From: Burkholderiales bacterium
GTDB lineage: Bacteria; Pseudomonadota; Gammaproteobacteria; Burkholderiales; SG8-41
Length of the DNA stretch: 64,000 nucleotides
Direction of reading: 5' to 3'
Assembly: GCA_019635015.1 (NCBI GenBank)
Contig: JAHCAG010000006.1
Coordinates: forward strand, 1 to 64,000
This document shows, piece after piece, positions 34,209 through 43,037 of this stretch (position 1 is the first letter of the stretch; every line of letters starts with the position of its first letter). Both the position numbers and the translations under genes were made by a program. The notes under the pieces were generated by a model. That model searched no databases, had not been told where the DNA came from, and saw nothing but the letters and a program-made list of their open reading frames with translations.

Positions 34209-35480
34209 CTAGATCACGCCTTCCATGACCTGCACGTCGACCAGTGTTCCGGGCGTGACGTTGCCCTGTTCGGTGGGCAGGATGATGAAGCAGTTGGCTT
34301 CCGACATCGAGCGCAGGATGCCGGAGCCCTGTTCGCCGGTGACGCGTACGCTGAGATCGCCGGATGCGTCGCGCGTGAGAATGCCGCGCTGAAATTCGGT
34401 ACGGCCCGGCGCTTTTTTCAATGTCGAGGTGCAGGGTACCCGGAAAGAGGGCAACGCTTCGATCGGATCGCGGCCGGAGAGCTTGAGCAGCGCATCGCGC
34501 ACGAACTGGTAGAAGGTGACCATCACCGACACCGGGTTGCCGGGCAGGCCGAAGAAATGGGCATTGCCGATCTTGCCGTAGGCCAGCGGCCGGCCGGGTT
34601 TCATGGCGATTTTCCAGAACACGACTTCACCGAGCTTGTTCAGCAGGTCCTTGACGAAATCCGCTTCGCCGACCGATACGCCGCCGCTGGTGATCACCAC
34701 GTCGGCGACCGCGGCGGCTTCACGGAACGCGGCTTCGAGCAGTTGCGGATCGTCGCGGATCACGCCCATGTCGATCACTTCGCAGCCGAGCCGCGTCAGC
34801 ATGCCGTGGATGGTGTAACGGTTGCTGTCGTAGATCTGGCCTTCACCCAGCGGCAGGCCGATCGAGACCAGTTCGTCGCCAGTGGAGAAAAACGCGACCC
34901 GCAGCCGGCGGTAAACCGGCACTTCAGCGATGCCCAGTGAAGCGATCAGCCCGGTTTCCGCGGGACGCACCGGCTGGCCGCGGCGCAGCGCCGGCTGCCC
35001 GCGCTGCAGGTCTTCACCGGCCTTGCGCAGGTTCTGTCCTTTTTTGTGTCCGCCGCCAACGCTGACCTGGCCGTCCTTCGTTTCGACATGCTCCTGCATG
35101 ACGATGGTGTCGGCGCCTGCGGGCACCACGCCTCCGGTCATGATGCGTACGGCTTCGCCGGTCTTGAGCACACCCTGGTAGGGCACTCCGGCGAAGGAGC
35201 TGCCGGCAACCTTCAGCGTGACAGTGCCATCAGACTTGAGATCGGCAAAACGCAGGGCATAACCGTCCATCGCGGAGTTGTCATGCGAGGGCACGTCGAC
35301 GGGCGAGATCACGTCCGCAGCCAGCACGCGGCCGAGCGCAGCGCGCACCGACACGCGTTCGATGGTGGAGATCGGCGACAGGAATTGCGCGATGACTTCC
35401 CGCGCCCTGGGCACGGGCATCGAATTCGGATCGTAGTCATCGGCGCAGGACAGCTCGCGCAGTGTCGGGCGGGTGCTCAT
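34209..35480 (-). CDS. moeA: Molybdopterin molybdenumtransferase MoeA
   Basis: Inserts molybdate into adenylated molybdopterin, giving Mo-MPT. Marks are VPSHDNSAMDGYALR, VRIMTGGVVPAGADTIVM, ITSGGVSVGEADFV and FGLPGNPVSVMVTFYQF, plus the C-terminal beta-barrel domain (GILTRDASGDLSVRVTGEQG). Length 423 residues, as usual. It opens the molybdenum island and is transcribed in the same direction as the ModE-type regulator, 50 bases after it. Confidence 0.95.
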   Translation of the reverse strand: MSTRPTLRELSCADDYDPNSMPVPRAREVIAQFLSPISTIERVSVRAALGRVLAADVISPVDVPSHDNSAMDGYALRFADLKSDGTVTLKVAGSSFAGVPYQGVLKTGEAVRIMTGGVVPAGADTIVMQEHVETKDGQVSVGGGHKKGQNLRKAGEDLQRGQPALRRGQPVRPAETGLIASLGIAEVPVYRRLRVAFFSTGDELVSIGLPLGEGQIYDSNRYTIHGMLTRLGCEVIDMGVIRDDPQLLEAAFREAAAVADVVITSGGVSVGEADFVKDLLNKLGEVVFWKIAMKPGRPLAYGKIGNAHFFGLPGNPVSVMVTFYQFVRDALLKLSGRDPIEALPSFRVPCTSTLKKAPGRTEFQRGILTRDASGDLSVRVTGEQGSGILRSMSEANCFIILPTEQGNVTPGTLVDVQVMEGVI

Positions 35481-35530
35481 GGCGCATTCCTCGATGCGGG
35501 GGATGGCAGGATTCTAGCAGGGCAGAGTCG

Positions 35531-36610
35531 TTATTCGATGATGTCGGCCGCATCGACCCAGCGCAGTGCGGCCACTGAACGGTAACCCGCCAGATCGTTG
35601 ACCAGGCGGCGGAATTCCCGGCTGTCCAGCCAGGCGAGCAGCTTGCGCATGCCTGGGCGCTGCAGCAGCGTGTTGCGCGAGGCGATGTAATAGTGTTCGT
35701 TGACGATGGGCACGAAGTCGAGCCCCTGTTCACGGGCGGCAGCCTCGATGCCGAAGGCGGCGTCGGCCATGCCGCTGGCTACCGTCGCGGCCACCGCCGC
35801 GTGGGTGAATTCCTCGTGGCTGTAACCATGGATGCTGGCCGGCTGCACGCCCGCCTGTGTCAGCAGAAAATCGAAACAGAGGCGGGTGCCGGAGCCGGGC
35901 TGCCGGTTGACGAAACGAATCTTGCCACCGGCAAGGTCATTCAGCCGGGTCAGTCCTTTCGGATTGCCTGCCGCCACCATCAGGCCCTGGGTGCGGTCGA
36001 GGAGGTGTGCCGCACGCCAGCCTTTCTGCTGCAGATACGGGAGGAATTGGGCGGCCAGTGTGCGCGTACCGGGAATCGCCGGCAGATGAAAGCCGGCAAT
36101 TTCGCATTGCTTGCGGCGCAGTGCTGCCAGGCAGTCGAGGCTGCCGTGGAAATTGAGCGTCAGTTCGAAATCGCCCTGGCGCGCGACGATGTCGCGCATC
36201 CGGGCGAGGGCCAGGTCATGGCTCGCATGCATGCCGACCCGGATTGGCGAACCGGCAACGAGTTCCGCCCGCTCCAGATGTTCGCTCATCCGGGCCTCGC
36301 CTTCGCGCAATGACGCCGCGAGGCTGCCGTTGACATCGACCATGCCCTCCAGCAGGCGCGCGCCCAGCGGGGCAAGGACGGTCCCGCGGCCCTGCTGGCG
36401 CAGCACCAGGGGTTGGCCCAGTTGCGTGGCTGCGGCTTCGAACAGCCCCCAGGCATGGCGATAGGAGAGTCCGGCGCTGCGCGCTGCACCCTGGAGGTTG
36501 CCGTGGCGGGCCACGGCTTCCATCAGGGCCACCAGCCGGGGATCGATCTCAAGGTCGCCGAGGGTCCAGCGAATTTGTCCTGAAATATTCATACTGGCAA
36601 ATTTTTGCAT
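35531..36610 (-). CDS. ModE-type HTH regulator with periplasmic-binding-protein-like effector domain
   Basis: A 359-residue regulator. Residues about 10-90 are a ModE/LysR-type winged helix-turn-helix (LEIDPRLVALMEAVARHGNL, AGLSYRHAWGLFEAA). From about 110 onward is a type-II binding-protein-like domain, with NRQPGSGTRLCFDFLL matching molybdate/tungstate-type sensor folds. Unlike E. coli ModE there are no TOBE domains. ATG 36610 is chosen because GGGAG lies ten bases upstream; ATG 36592 is possible. It is divergent from tupBCA with a 59-base intergenic holding a palindrome, so it most likely senses tungstate or molybdate and controls tup. Confidence 0.85.
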   Translation of the reverse strand: MQKFASMNISGQIRWTLGDLEIDPRLVALMEAVARHGNLQGAARSAGLSYRHAWGLFEAAATQLGQPLVLRQQGRGTVLAPLGARLLEGMVDVNGSLAASLREGEARMSEHLERAELVAGSPIRVGMHASHDLALARMRDIVARQGDFELTLNFHGSLDCLAALRRKQCEIAGFHLPAIPGTRTLAAQFLPYLQQKGWRAAHLLDRTQGLMVAAGNPKGLTRLNDLAGGKIRFVNRQPGSGTRLCFDFLLTQAGVQPASIHGYSHEEFTHAAVAATVASGMADAAFGIEAAAREQGLDFVPIVNEHYYIASRNTLLQRPGMRKLLAWLDSREFRRLVNDLAGYRSVAALRWVDAADIIE

Positions 36611-36625
36611 GTTATGGATTCTCCC

Positions 36626-36640
36626 ATGATCCCAGATCAT
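36626..36640. promoter_or_regulatory. Candidate operator between regulator and tupBCA
   Basis: Perfect inverted repeat ATGATC-CCA-GATCAT in the 59-base gap, placed to cover promoters of both divergent units. It does not match the E. coli ModE consensus. Confidence 0.45.
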
Positions 36641-36669
36641 CGGAAACCTATGACTATGAAAATATTTAC

Positions 36670-37374
36670 ATGACCAGCTTGTGGGAGGCGTTTGCCGCGG
36701 CCTGGGCATTGATCGCCGGATTTGATGCCACGCTGGCGCAAATCGTCGGGCTCAGCCTGCAAGTCAGCCTGAGTGCGGTGCTGATCGCGACTTGCATCGG
36801 CCTGCCGCTGGGAGCGGTGATCGCCGTGGGGCGATTTCCGGGCCGTCAGGCGCTGATCGTCCTGCTCAACGCCCTGATGGGCCTGCCGCCGGTGGTGGTG
36901 GGCCTGCTGGTATACCTGCTGCTCTCGCGAGCCGGCCCCCTCGGCAGCCTCGGCATCCTGTTCACGCCGACGGCGATGGTGATTGCACAGACCCTGCTTA
37001 TAGTGCCGATCATCGCTGCGTTGTCCCGCCAGACCCTTGAGGATGCCTGGCGCGAATACGACGAACAACTGCGCTCGCTCGGGGCCCGGCGCCTGAATGC
37101 GGCGATGACCCTGATCTGGGATACCCGGTTTTCGCTGCTGACCATCCTGCTCGCCGGTTTCGGCCGTGCCGCGGCGGAAGTGGGGGCGGTGATGATCGTC
37201 GGCGGCAATATCGACGGCGTGACCCGGGTAATGACCACCACCATCGCGCTGGAAACCAGCAAGGGCGACCTGCCGCTGGCCCTCGGCCTGGGCATCGTGC
37301 TGATCGGGCTGGTATTGCTGCTCAATACCGCGGCAGCGCTGCTGCGCGAACTGGCGCAGCGGAGGTATGGCTGA
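36670..37374 (+). CDS. tupB: Tungstate ABC transporter permease TupB
   Basis: Inner-membrane permease of 234 residues with about six helices. The EAA loop lies near LEDAWREYDEQLRSLGARRL, and AAAEVGAVMIVGGNIDGVTRVMTTTIALE is highly characteristic of TupB. With TupA and TupC it imports tungstate, which could replace molybdenum in some formate dehydrogenases. It is the first gene of tupBCA; its stop lies eight bases inside tupC (ATGGCTGA). The gene order B-C-A places the binding protein last. Confidence 0.92.
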   Translation: MTSLWEAFAAAWALIAGFDATLAQIVGLSLQVSLSAVLIATCIGLPLGAVIAVGRFPGRQALIVLLNALMGLPPVVVGLLVYLLLSRAGPLGSLGILFTPTAMVIAQTLLIVPIIAALSRQTLEDAWREYDEQLRSLGARRLNAAMTLIWDTRFSLLTILLAGFGRAAAEVGAVMIVGGNIDGVTRVMTTTIALETSKGDLPLALGLGIVLIGLVLLLNTAAALLRELAQRRYG

Positions 37375-38080
37375 GATGCTGCCGCTCGAACTTGACCGCC
37401 TGTTCTTCAGCGCCGGCAGCACGCCGATCATCGAGGGCATCTCCGCGCGCATCGAAGCCGGCCCGCGGACGATCATCCTCGGTCCCAATGGCGCCGGCAA
37501 AAGTGTGCTGATGCGGCTCTGCCATGGACTGTTGCAGCCCACCGGCGGGCGCGTTGTCTGGCATGGCCTGCGCAACGGTGATCCGCGCAGGCACCAGGCC
37601 ATGGTGTTCCAGCGCCCGGTGATGTTGCGCCGTTCGGCGCTGGCCAACGTGGTCTACGGACTCAAACTCGCCGGTAAATCCCGGCGCGAAAGCGAGCTGC
37701 GCGCGATGGACGTGCTGGAAGTGGTGGGACTGGCGCAGCATGCCGGTCGCCCGGCACGGGTGCTCTCGGGGGGTGAGCAGCAGCGGCTGGCGCTGGCGCG
37801 TGCCTGGGCGCTGGGCCCCGACGTGCTGTTTCTCGACGAGCCGACAGCCAACCTCGATCCGGCATCGACGCAGGATATCGAGAGCATCATCAATGCCATC
37901 CATGCTTCCGGCACCAAAATCATCATGACCACGCACAACCTTGGCCAGGCGCGGCGGCTGGGTGACGAAATTCTTTTTATCAGCAACGGCCGCCTGATGG
38001 AGCACACGCCCATCGACCGGTTTTTCAAAGAGCCTGCTTCAACTGAAGCGGCCACTTTCATCAGAGGAGAAATGCCATGA
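37367..38080 (+). CDS. tupC: Tungstate ABC transporter ATP-binding protein TupC
   Basis: ATPase of 237 residues. Walker A is LGPNGAGKSVLMRL, signature [14 protein letters not shown], Walker B VLFLDEPTANLDP, H-loop MTTHN. ATG 37367 overlaps tupB by eight bases; GGAGG is only one base upstream of it, so ATG 37376, ten bases from that site, may be the true start. The tupA start overlaps the stop (ATGA). The chain lacks the long C-terminal TOBE extension that ModC has. Confidence 0.92.
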   Translation: MAEMLPLELDRLFFSAGSTPIIEGISARIEAGPRTIILGPNGAGKSVLMRLCHGLLQPTGGRVVWHGLRNGDPRRHQAMVFQRPVMLRRSALANVVYGLKLAGKSRRESELRAMDVLEVVGLAQHAGRPARVLSGGEQQRLALARAWALGPDVLFLDEPTANLDPASTQDIESIINAIHASGTKIIMTTHNLGQARRLGDEILFISNGRLMEHTPIDRFFKEPASTEAATFIRGEMP

Positions 38081-38916
38081 GATTGAATCATCAAACCTTT
38101 ATGCGGGGGGCTGTACTGGCGCTGGCGATGGCGGGAATGCTGCAGGGGCCTGCGGCGTGGGCCCAGCAGAAATTCATCACCGTGGCGTCAACGACCTCGA
38201 CGGAACAGTCAGGCCTGTTCAAACACATGTTGCCGGTATTCGAGAAAAAAACCGGCATCCAGGTGCGGGTGGTTGCGCAGGGCACGGGACAGGCACTGGA
38301 AACCGGGCGGCGCGGGGATGCCGACGTGCTGTTCGTGCACGACAAGGTGGCCGAGGAAAAATTTGTTGCCGACGGCTTTGGTGTGCAGCGCTTCGAGGTG
38401 ATGTACAACGATTTTGTTCTGGTCGGGCCGAAGGCCGATCCGGCAAAAATCGCCGGCGGCAAGGACATCATCGCGGCTTACCAGAAAATTTCGGCGGCCA
38501 AGGCGCCGTTTGCCTCGCGCGGTGACAAGAGCGGCACCCATGCGGCCGAACTGCGGCTTTGGAAAGCCGCGGGCATCGATCCGCAGACCGGCAAGGGAAC
38601 CTGGTACCGCGAGACCGGTTCCGGCATGGGGCCGACACTGAACACGGCCTCCAGCATGAATGCCTACACCTTTACCGATCGGGGCACCTGGCTGTCGTTC
38701 AAGAACCGCGGCGATCTGGTGATCGTTGTCGAGGGTGATCAGCGCCTGTTCAACCAGTACGGCATCATGCTGGTCAATCCGGCGAAACACGCCCATGTCA
38801 AAAAAGAGCTGGGCCAGTCTTTTGTCGACTGGGTGGTTTCGCCTGAAGGCCAGAAAACCATTGCCGACTACAAGATCGGCACCGACCAGCTGTTTTTCCC
38901 CAACGCCAAACGCTGA
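38077..38916 (+). CDS. tupA: Tungstate-binding protein TupA
   Basis: Periplasmic binding protein of 279 residues with a signal peptide (about 1-29, ending AAWAQ). The mature N-terminus VASTTSTEQSGLF carries the TTTS-like oxyanion loop that defines TupA. RGDADVLFVHDK, FASRGDKSGTHAAELRLW and ETGSGMGPTLNTAS complete the ligand site with a conserved Arg. In known TupA proteins tungstate is bound far more tightly than molybdate; that specificity is inferred here. Last gene of tupBCA. The MOT1-type permease follows after 63 bases. Confidence 0.93.
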   Translation: MRLNHQTFMRGAVLALAMAGMLQGPAAWAQQKFITVASTTSTEQSGLFKHMLPVFEKKTGIQVRVVAQGTGQALETGRRGDADVLFVHDKVAEEKFVADGFGVQRFEVMYNDFVLVGPKADPAKIAGGKDIIAAYQKISAAKAPFASRGDKSGTHAAELRLWKAAGIDPQTGKGTWYRETGSGMGPTLNTASSMNAYTFTDRGTWLSFKNRGDLVIVVEGDQRLFNQYGIMLVNPAKHAHVKKELGQSFVDWVVSPEGQKTIADYKIGTDQLFFPNAKR

Positions 38917-38979
38917 CCGCCGTTGTTGCGCCCGTCCGTCCGGTCTGCGTTAGCATGACAGGCTGCGGAGGAGGGTTGC

Positions 38980-40158
38980 ATGGCTGAAGTGCAAACTGGT
39001 GGTCTGAAGCCGGCGCCGGCGACAACTTCGTGGCTGTTATTTGACAGCCGCGAGTGGTCCGGTGCGCTTGGTGATCTCGGCACGCTGGTGCCCTTCCTGC
39101 TGGCTTATGTCACCGTGGTCGGTGTTGCGCCGGCAGGCATGCTGCTGGGATTTGGCGCCGCCCTGGTCGCCACCGGACTGTATTTCCGCACGCCGATGGC
39201 GGTGCAGCCGATGAAAGCCATCGGCGCGGTGTCGATTGCCGGTGCTGCACAGACGGCGACCGTGACGCCGGAAGCGATTGCCGTGGCTGCCCTGGCAACG
39301 GGGCTGATATGGCTGCTGCTGGGCATCACCGGAACCGCGGATCGGGTGCTGCGCTGGATCGGCCGTCCGGTGATCATCGGCATCACGCTGGGCCTCGGCC
39401 TGGCGTTCATGCTGCAGGGCACACAGATGATGGCAACGGCAGTCTGGTTCGCCGCCCCCCTGCTGCTGATCACCATATTGCTGCTGGCACGCAAGGCGAT
39501 TTTTGCCATGGTGCTGATTCTCCTCAGCGGCGTGGCCTGGGCATTGCTCAGTGACCCGTCCATGGCCCATGTGCTGGCGGCCACCCGGCCCGGATTTGTG
39601 CCGCCGGCATGGCCGTTCACTGATCTGTCATGGACGGCGGTGTTCACCGGCATCGTGCTGCTGGCTTTGCCGCAGGTACCGCTGACACTGGGCAACGCAG
39701 TATTGGCACCGGTGGAATTCAGCACCAAGGAATTCCCCGACCGGCCGGTGACAGAGCGCAAGGTGGCGCTGTCGACAGGCCTGATGAACACGCTGGGCAG
39801 TGTCATCGGTGCGGTGCCGATGTGCCACGGCGCCGGCGGCATGGCGGCGCAAGTCAGTTTCGGCGCGCGCAGCGGCGGCGCGCCGGTGATCCTCGGCGTC
39901 ATCCTGATCGTTCTGGCGCTGGGCTTCAGCGATTCGCTGGCCGTGTTGCTGCGGCTGTTTCCGCAACCGGCGCTGGGCGTGATGCTGTTTCTCGCCGGGC
40001 TGCAACTGGCATTGGGCTCCTGCGATTTCGCGCGCGACAAGGGTGAACGGTTTGTCACACTGGGCACCGCGGCACTGGCGATCTGGAATGTCGGCATTGC
40101 CTTCCTGTTCGGCATCCTGATGTTGTATATCGCACGCCGCGGCTGGCTGCGGCTCTGA
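38980..40158 (+). CDS. MOT1-type molybdate (sulfate-like) permease
   Basis: A 392-residue membrane protein with about ten hydrophobic segments. Motifs of the MOT1 molybdate transporter family are present: GALGDLGTLVPFLLAY, MAVQPMKAIGAVSIA, QVPLTLGNAVLAPVE and VPMCHGAGGMAAQVSFGAR. MOT1 proteins in algae and plants carry molybdate at high affinity; bacterial members are little studied. GGAGGAGGG precedes ATG 38980. Its place between tupA and a MolA-like protein supports an oxyanion role. It would be a single-component uptake route beside three ABC systems. Confidence 0.87.
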   Translation: MAEVQTGGLKPAPATTSWLLFDSREWSGALGDLGTLVPFLLAYVTVVGVAPAGMLLGFGAALVATGLYFRTPMAVQPMKAIGAVSIAGAAQTATVTPEAIAVAALATGLIWLLLGITGTADRVLRWIGRPVIIGITLGLGLAFMLQGTQMMATAVWFAAPLLLITILLLARKAIFAMVLILLSGVAWALLSDPSMAHVLAATRPGFVPPAWPFTDLSWTAVFTGIVLLALPQVPLTLGNAVLAPVEFSTKEFPDRPVTERKVALSTGLMNTLGSVIGAVPMCHGAGGMAAQVSFGARSGGAPVILGVILIVLALGFSDSLAVLLRLFPQPALGVMLFLAGLQLALGSCDFARDKGERFVTLGTAALAIWNVGIAFLFGILMLYIARRGWLRL

Positions 40159-40175
40159 CTCAAAGCCTGTGAATC

Positions 40176-41231
40176 ATGGCGCATAACCTGCAGCGTCGCA
40201 GACTGCTGGGCGCTGCGGCGATCACCGGATTGCTGCCGGGCATCGCAAGCGGGCAGGGCACGCGCCTGGTGACTGATGGCGCCGGTCGCAAGGTCACACT
40301 GCCGGCGCGGGTGGGGCGTATTTATGCCGCCGGACCACCGGCCAGCGTCCTGGCCTTTGCCGTGGCCCCCGACAAACTGATGGGCTGGACCTCGCCGTTT
40401 CGTGATGCCGAGCGGCCCTTCGTCGCGCCGCGTTATGCCGACCTGCCGGCCTATGGACGGCTGACCGGGCGCGGCAATACCGCCAATGTTGAAATCGTGG
40501 TCAAGGCCAGGCCCGATCTGATCATCGACTACGGTGCCATCCGCGACACTTATGTTTCGCTGGCTGATCGTGTGCAGGCGCAGACCGGCATTCCGTACCT
40601 GCTGCTCGACGGCGATTTCGACCGGATGGCGGAAGTGATTGTGCAGTTCGGTCAGATTGCCGGAGAAGAGTCCCGCGGAGCTGCACTGGCGGAATATGCC
40701 CGAGGTACGATCATCGAGATCAACGCGCGGGTTGCAAAAATTCCGCCGGCGCAGCGTCCACGCGTGTATTACGGCCGCGGTCCGCAGGGTGTGAATACCG
40801 GGCTGGCCGGCTCAATCAACATGGAAAGCATCGAGCAGGTCGGTGCGCGCAACGTGGCCGCCGAATTGGGCAAGGGCGGGCTGGTTCAGGTGTCGATTGA
40901 GCAGGTGTTGCGCTGGAGTCCGGATGTGATCATTACCACCGATCCGAATTTTTACGTGCTGGCACGCAGCCATCCGGTCTGGAGCGCAATGCCTGCGGTC
41001 AGGGCCGGCCGTTTGCATCTTTCGCCGGCATTACCCTTCGGCTGGATTGATTTTCCGCCGTCACTGAACCGGCTGATCGGCCTGCGCTGGCTGGCGCGGG
41101 TGCTGTATCCTGAAGCCTTTCCCGAAGACCTGCGGCCCATCGTGCGTGATTTCTACAGCCGGTTCTATCATCAGGCGCCCACCGCCGCGCAACTCGAACA
41201 GTTGCTGAACACCGCGCCGTCGCTGCCATGA
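40176..41231 (+). CDS. Cluster-III (FecB/BtuF-type) ABC binding protein, probably MolA-like for molybdate/tungstate
   Basis: A 351-residue binding protein with a Tat-like signal (QRRRLLGAAAITGLLPG) and the two-lobe, long-helix architecture of metal-chelate binding proteins: RIYAAGPPASVLAFAVAPDKL, VEIVVKARPDLIIDYG, and SIEQVLRWSPDVIITTDPNF. Such proteins usually bind iron-siderophores, haem or cobalamin. However, Haemophilus MolA of this same class binds molybdate and tungstate, and the present gene is embedded in a molybdenum island. The substrate is therefore inferred from context. Its stop overlaps the permease start (ATGA). Confidence 0.8.
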   Translation: MAHNLQRRRLLGAAAITGLLPGIASGQGTRLVTDGAGRKVTLPARVGRIYAAGPPASVLAFAVAPDKLMGWTSPFRDAERPFVAPRYADLPAYGRLTGRGNTANVEIVVKARPDLIIDYGAIRDTYVSLADRVQAQTGIPYLLLDGDFDRMAEVIVQFGQIAGEESRGAALAEYARGTIIEINARVAKIPPAQRPRVYYGRGPQGVNTGLAGSINMESIEQVGARNVAAELGKGGLVQVSIEQVLRWSPDVIITTDPNFYVLARSHPVWSAMPAVRAGRLHLSPALPFGWIDFPPSLNRLIGLRWLARVLYPEAFPEDLRPIVRDFYSRFYHQAPTAAQLEQLLNTAPSLP

Positions 41232-42241
41232 CCGCCCGGCAGCCTTTGATGCTGCTCGCGGCTGCCGCGGGCCTGCTCGGCATGGTCGCCCTGGCGTTTT
41301 CCATCGGGCGTTATCCCGTTGCCTTTCCGGATCTGCTGCGCGTGTTGTGGAGCTGGCTGGGTGGTGCGGCACATGGCCTGGATCCAGCCATAGAGACCGT
41401 GGTGCTGCAGATCCGCGGGCCGCGGGTGATCGCGGCGCTGCTGGTCGGTGCAGCGCTGGCCGCCGCGGGTGCGGCCTATCAGAACCTGTTCCGCAATCCA
41501 CTGGTGTCGCCGGACATCCTCGGCGTGTCGGCCGGTGCCGCGGTCGGTGCGGTGCTGGGCATATTCCTGTCGCTGGGCATCGTTGCCATCCAGTCCATGG
41601 CTCTGGCGGGCGGCCTCGCTGCGGTGGCGATGGTGTATGTGGTGGCACGGGCGGTACGCGGCCATGATCCCTTGCTGGTGCTGGTGCTCGCCGGTGTGGT
41701 GCTGGGTTCCCTGCTCGGCGCCTTTGTCGCCCTGATGAAGTATCTCGCCGATCCCTACAACCAGCTGCCTGCGATCACCTTCTGGCTACTGGGCAGCCTG
41801 GCGTCAGTGAGTCCGCGTGATCTTTGGATTGCCGGGCCGCTGATGCTCGCCGGACTGTTGCCGCTGTGGCTGCTGCGCTGGCGCATCAATGTGCTGTCGC
41901 TGGATGACGAGGAGGCGCGTGCGCTGGGCGTGGCGACCGTGCGGATTCGCCTCGCAGTGATAGTCGGCGCGACGCTGATGACCTCGGCGGCGGTGGCGAT
42001 TTCCGGCGTCATCGGCTGGATCGGCCTGGTGATCCCGCATTTTGCACGGCTGATCACCGGCCCGGATTTTTCGCGGCTGCTGCCTGTATCGGTGTTGCTG
42101 GGCGCCGGCTTTCTGGTGGGCGTGGATACGCTGGCGCGCAGCATCGCCGATGTCGAAGTGCCGCTGGGGGTGCTGACGGCCTTCATCGGCACGCCGCTGT
42201 TCCTGTGGCAACTGACAACTGCGCGGCGGGGCTGGCAATGA
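41228..42241 (+). CDS. FecCD/BtuC-type ABC permease, MolB-like
   Basis: A 337-residue permease with about ten membrane helices. Family motifs are IRGPRVIAALLVGAALAAAGAAYQNLFRNPLVSPD (split by its conserved NPL), LGVSAGAAVGAV, and SGVIGWIGLVIPHFARLITG. It belongs to the BtuC/FhuB class. Start ATG overlaps the binding-protein stop by four bases, so these form one unit with the ATPase ten bases downstream. Oxyanion import is inferred from neighbours. Vitamin B12 or siderophore import is the alternative, but no receptor or cobalamin gene is near. Confidence 0.85.
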   Translation: MTARQPLMLLAAAAGLLGMVALAFSIGRYPVAFPDLLRVLWSWLGGAAHGLDPAIETVVLQIRGPRVIAALLVGAALAAAGAAYQNLFRNPLVSPDILGVSAGAAVGAVLGIFLSLGIVAIQSMALAGGLAAVAMVYVVARAVRGHDPLLVLVLAGVVLGSLLGAFVALMKYLADPYNQLPAITFWLLGSLASVSPRDLWIAGPLMLAGLLPLWLLRWRINVLSLDDEEARALGVATVRIRLAVIVGATLMTSAAVAISGVIGWIGLVIPHFARLITGPDFSRLLPVSVLLGAGFLVGVDTLARSIADVEVPLGVLTAFIGTPLFLWQLTTARRGWQ

Positions 42242-42251
42242 GGGGCAGGCC

Positions 42252-43037
42252 ATGAAACTGTCCGCGCAAGGCCTGGCGTTTGGTTATCGTGACCACCGCG
42301 TCGGCAGTGATGTCACGCTGGAACTCGCCTCCGGCGAAGTGTTGTGCCTGCTCGGCCCCAACGGCAGCGGCAAAACCACCCTGTTCAAGACGCTGCTCGG
42401 TTTGCTGCCGCCGCAGCAGGGCAGCGTAATGATCGAGGGCCGCGATACACGCAACCTTGCGCGCGATGCCATTGCGCGGCAGATCAGTTATGTGCCGCAG
42501 GCGCATGGCGCATTTTTTCCCTACACCGTCCGTGAAACCGTGCTGATGGGTCGCACGGCACACCTCGGCTTGTTTTCGGCGCCGTCTGCCAGTGATCACG
42601 CGGCAACAGCCGCGGCCATCGAGCGCATGGGCATCAGCCACCTGGCCGATGCCATCTATACGCAGATTTCCGGAGGCGAACGGCAACTGGCGCTGATCGC
42701 GCGGGCGCTGGCGCAGGAGGCGCGCGTGGTGATCATGGACGAGCCGACGGCGAACCTCGATTTCGGCAACCAGGTGCGGGTGCTGGAGCGCATCCGCGCG
42801 CTGGCGGGCGAGGGCATCGGTGTGCTGCTGTCGACGCACGATCCGGATCACGCGTTTTTGTGCGCGGACCGGGTGGCGATGCTGCATCAGGGACGGCTGG
42901 TGGCCTGCGGTGAAACCGCGGCAGTGATGACGGCCCCGCAATTGCAGCAGCTGTACGGCATTCCCGTCAGCGTGACTGAGCTGTCCTTGCAGGGTGGGGG
43001 CAGCAGCAAGGTCTGCCTGCCTTTGAGGATGTTGTGA
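42252..43037 (+). CDS. FepC/BtuD-type ABC ATP-binding protein, MolC-like
   Basis: A 261-residue ATPase. Walker A LGPNGSGKTTLFKTLL, signature ISGGERQLALIARA, Walker B VVIMDEPTANLDFG, H-loop STHD. YVPQAHGAFFPYTVRETVLMGR is typical of the siderophore/B12/MolC class. It follows the FecCD-type permease by ten bases. The stop TGA overlaps the modA ATG (TGATG), so this system and modABC are translated as one message. That coupling is the strongest sign that the FecCD-type transporter carries molybdate or tungstate. Confidence 0.88.
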   Translation: MKLSAQGLAFGYRDHRVGSDVTLELASGEVLCLLGPNGSGKTTLFKTLLGLLPPQQGSVMIEGRDTRNLARDAIARQISYVPQAHGAFFPYTVRETVLMGRTAHLGLFSAPSASDHAATAAAIERMGISHLADAIYTQISGGERQLALIARALAQEARVVIMDEPTANLDFGNQVRVLERIRALAGEGIGVLLSTHDPDHAFLCADRVAMLHQGRLVACGETAAVMTAPQLQQLYGIPVSVTELSLQGGGSSKVCLPLRML

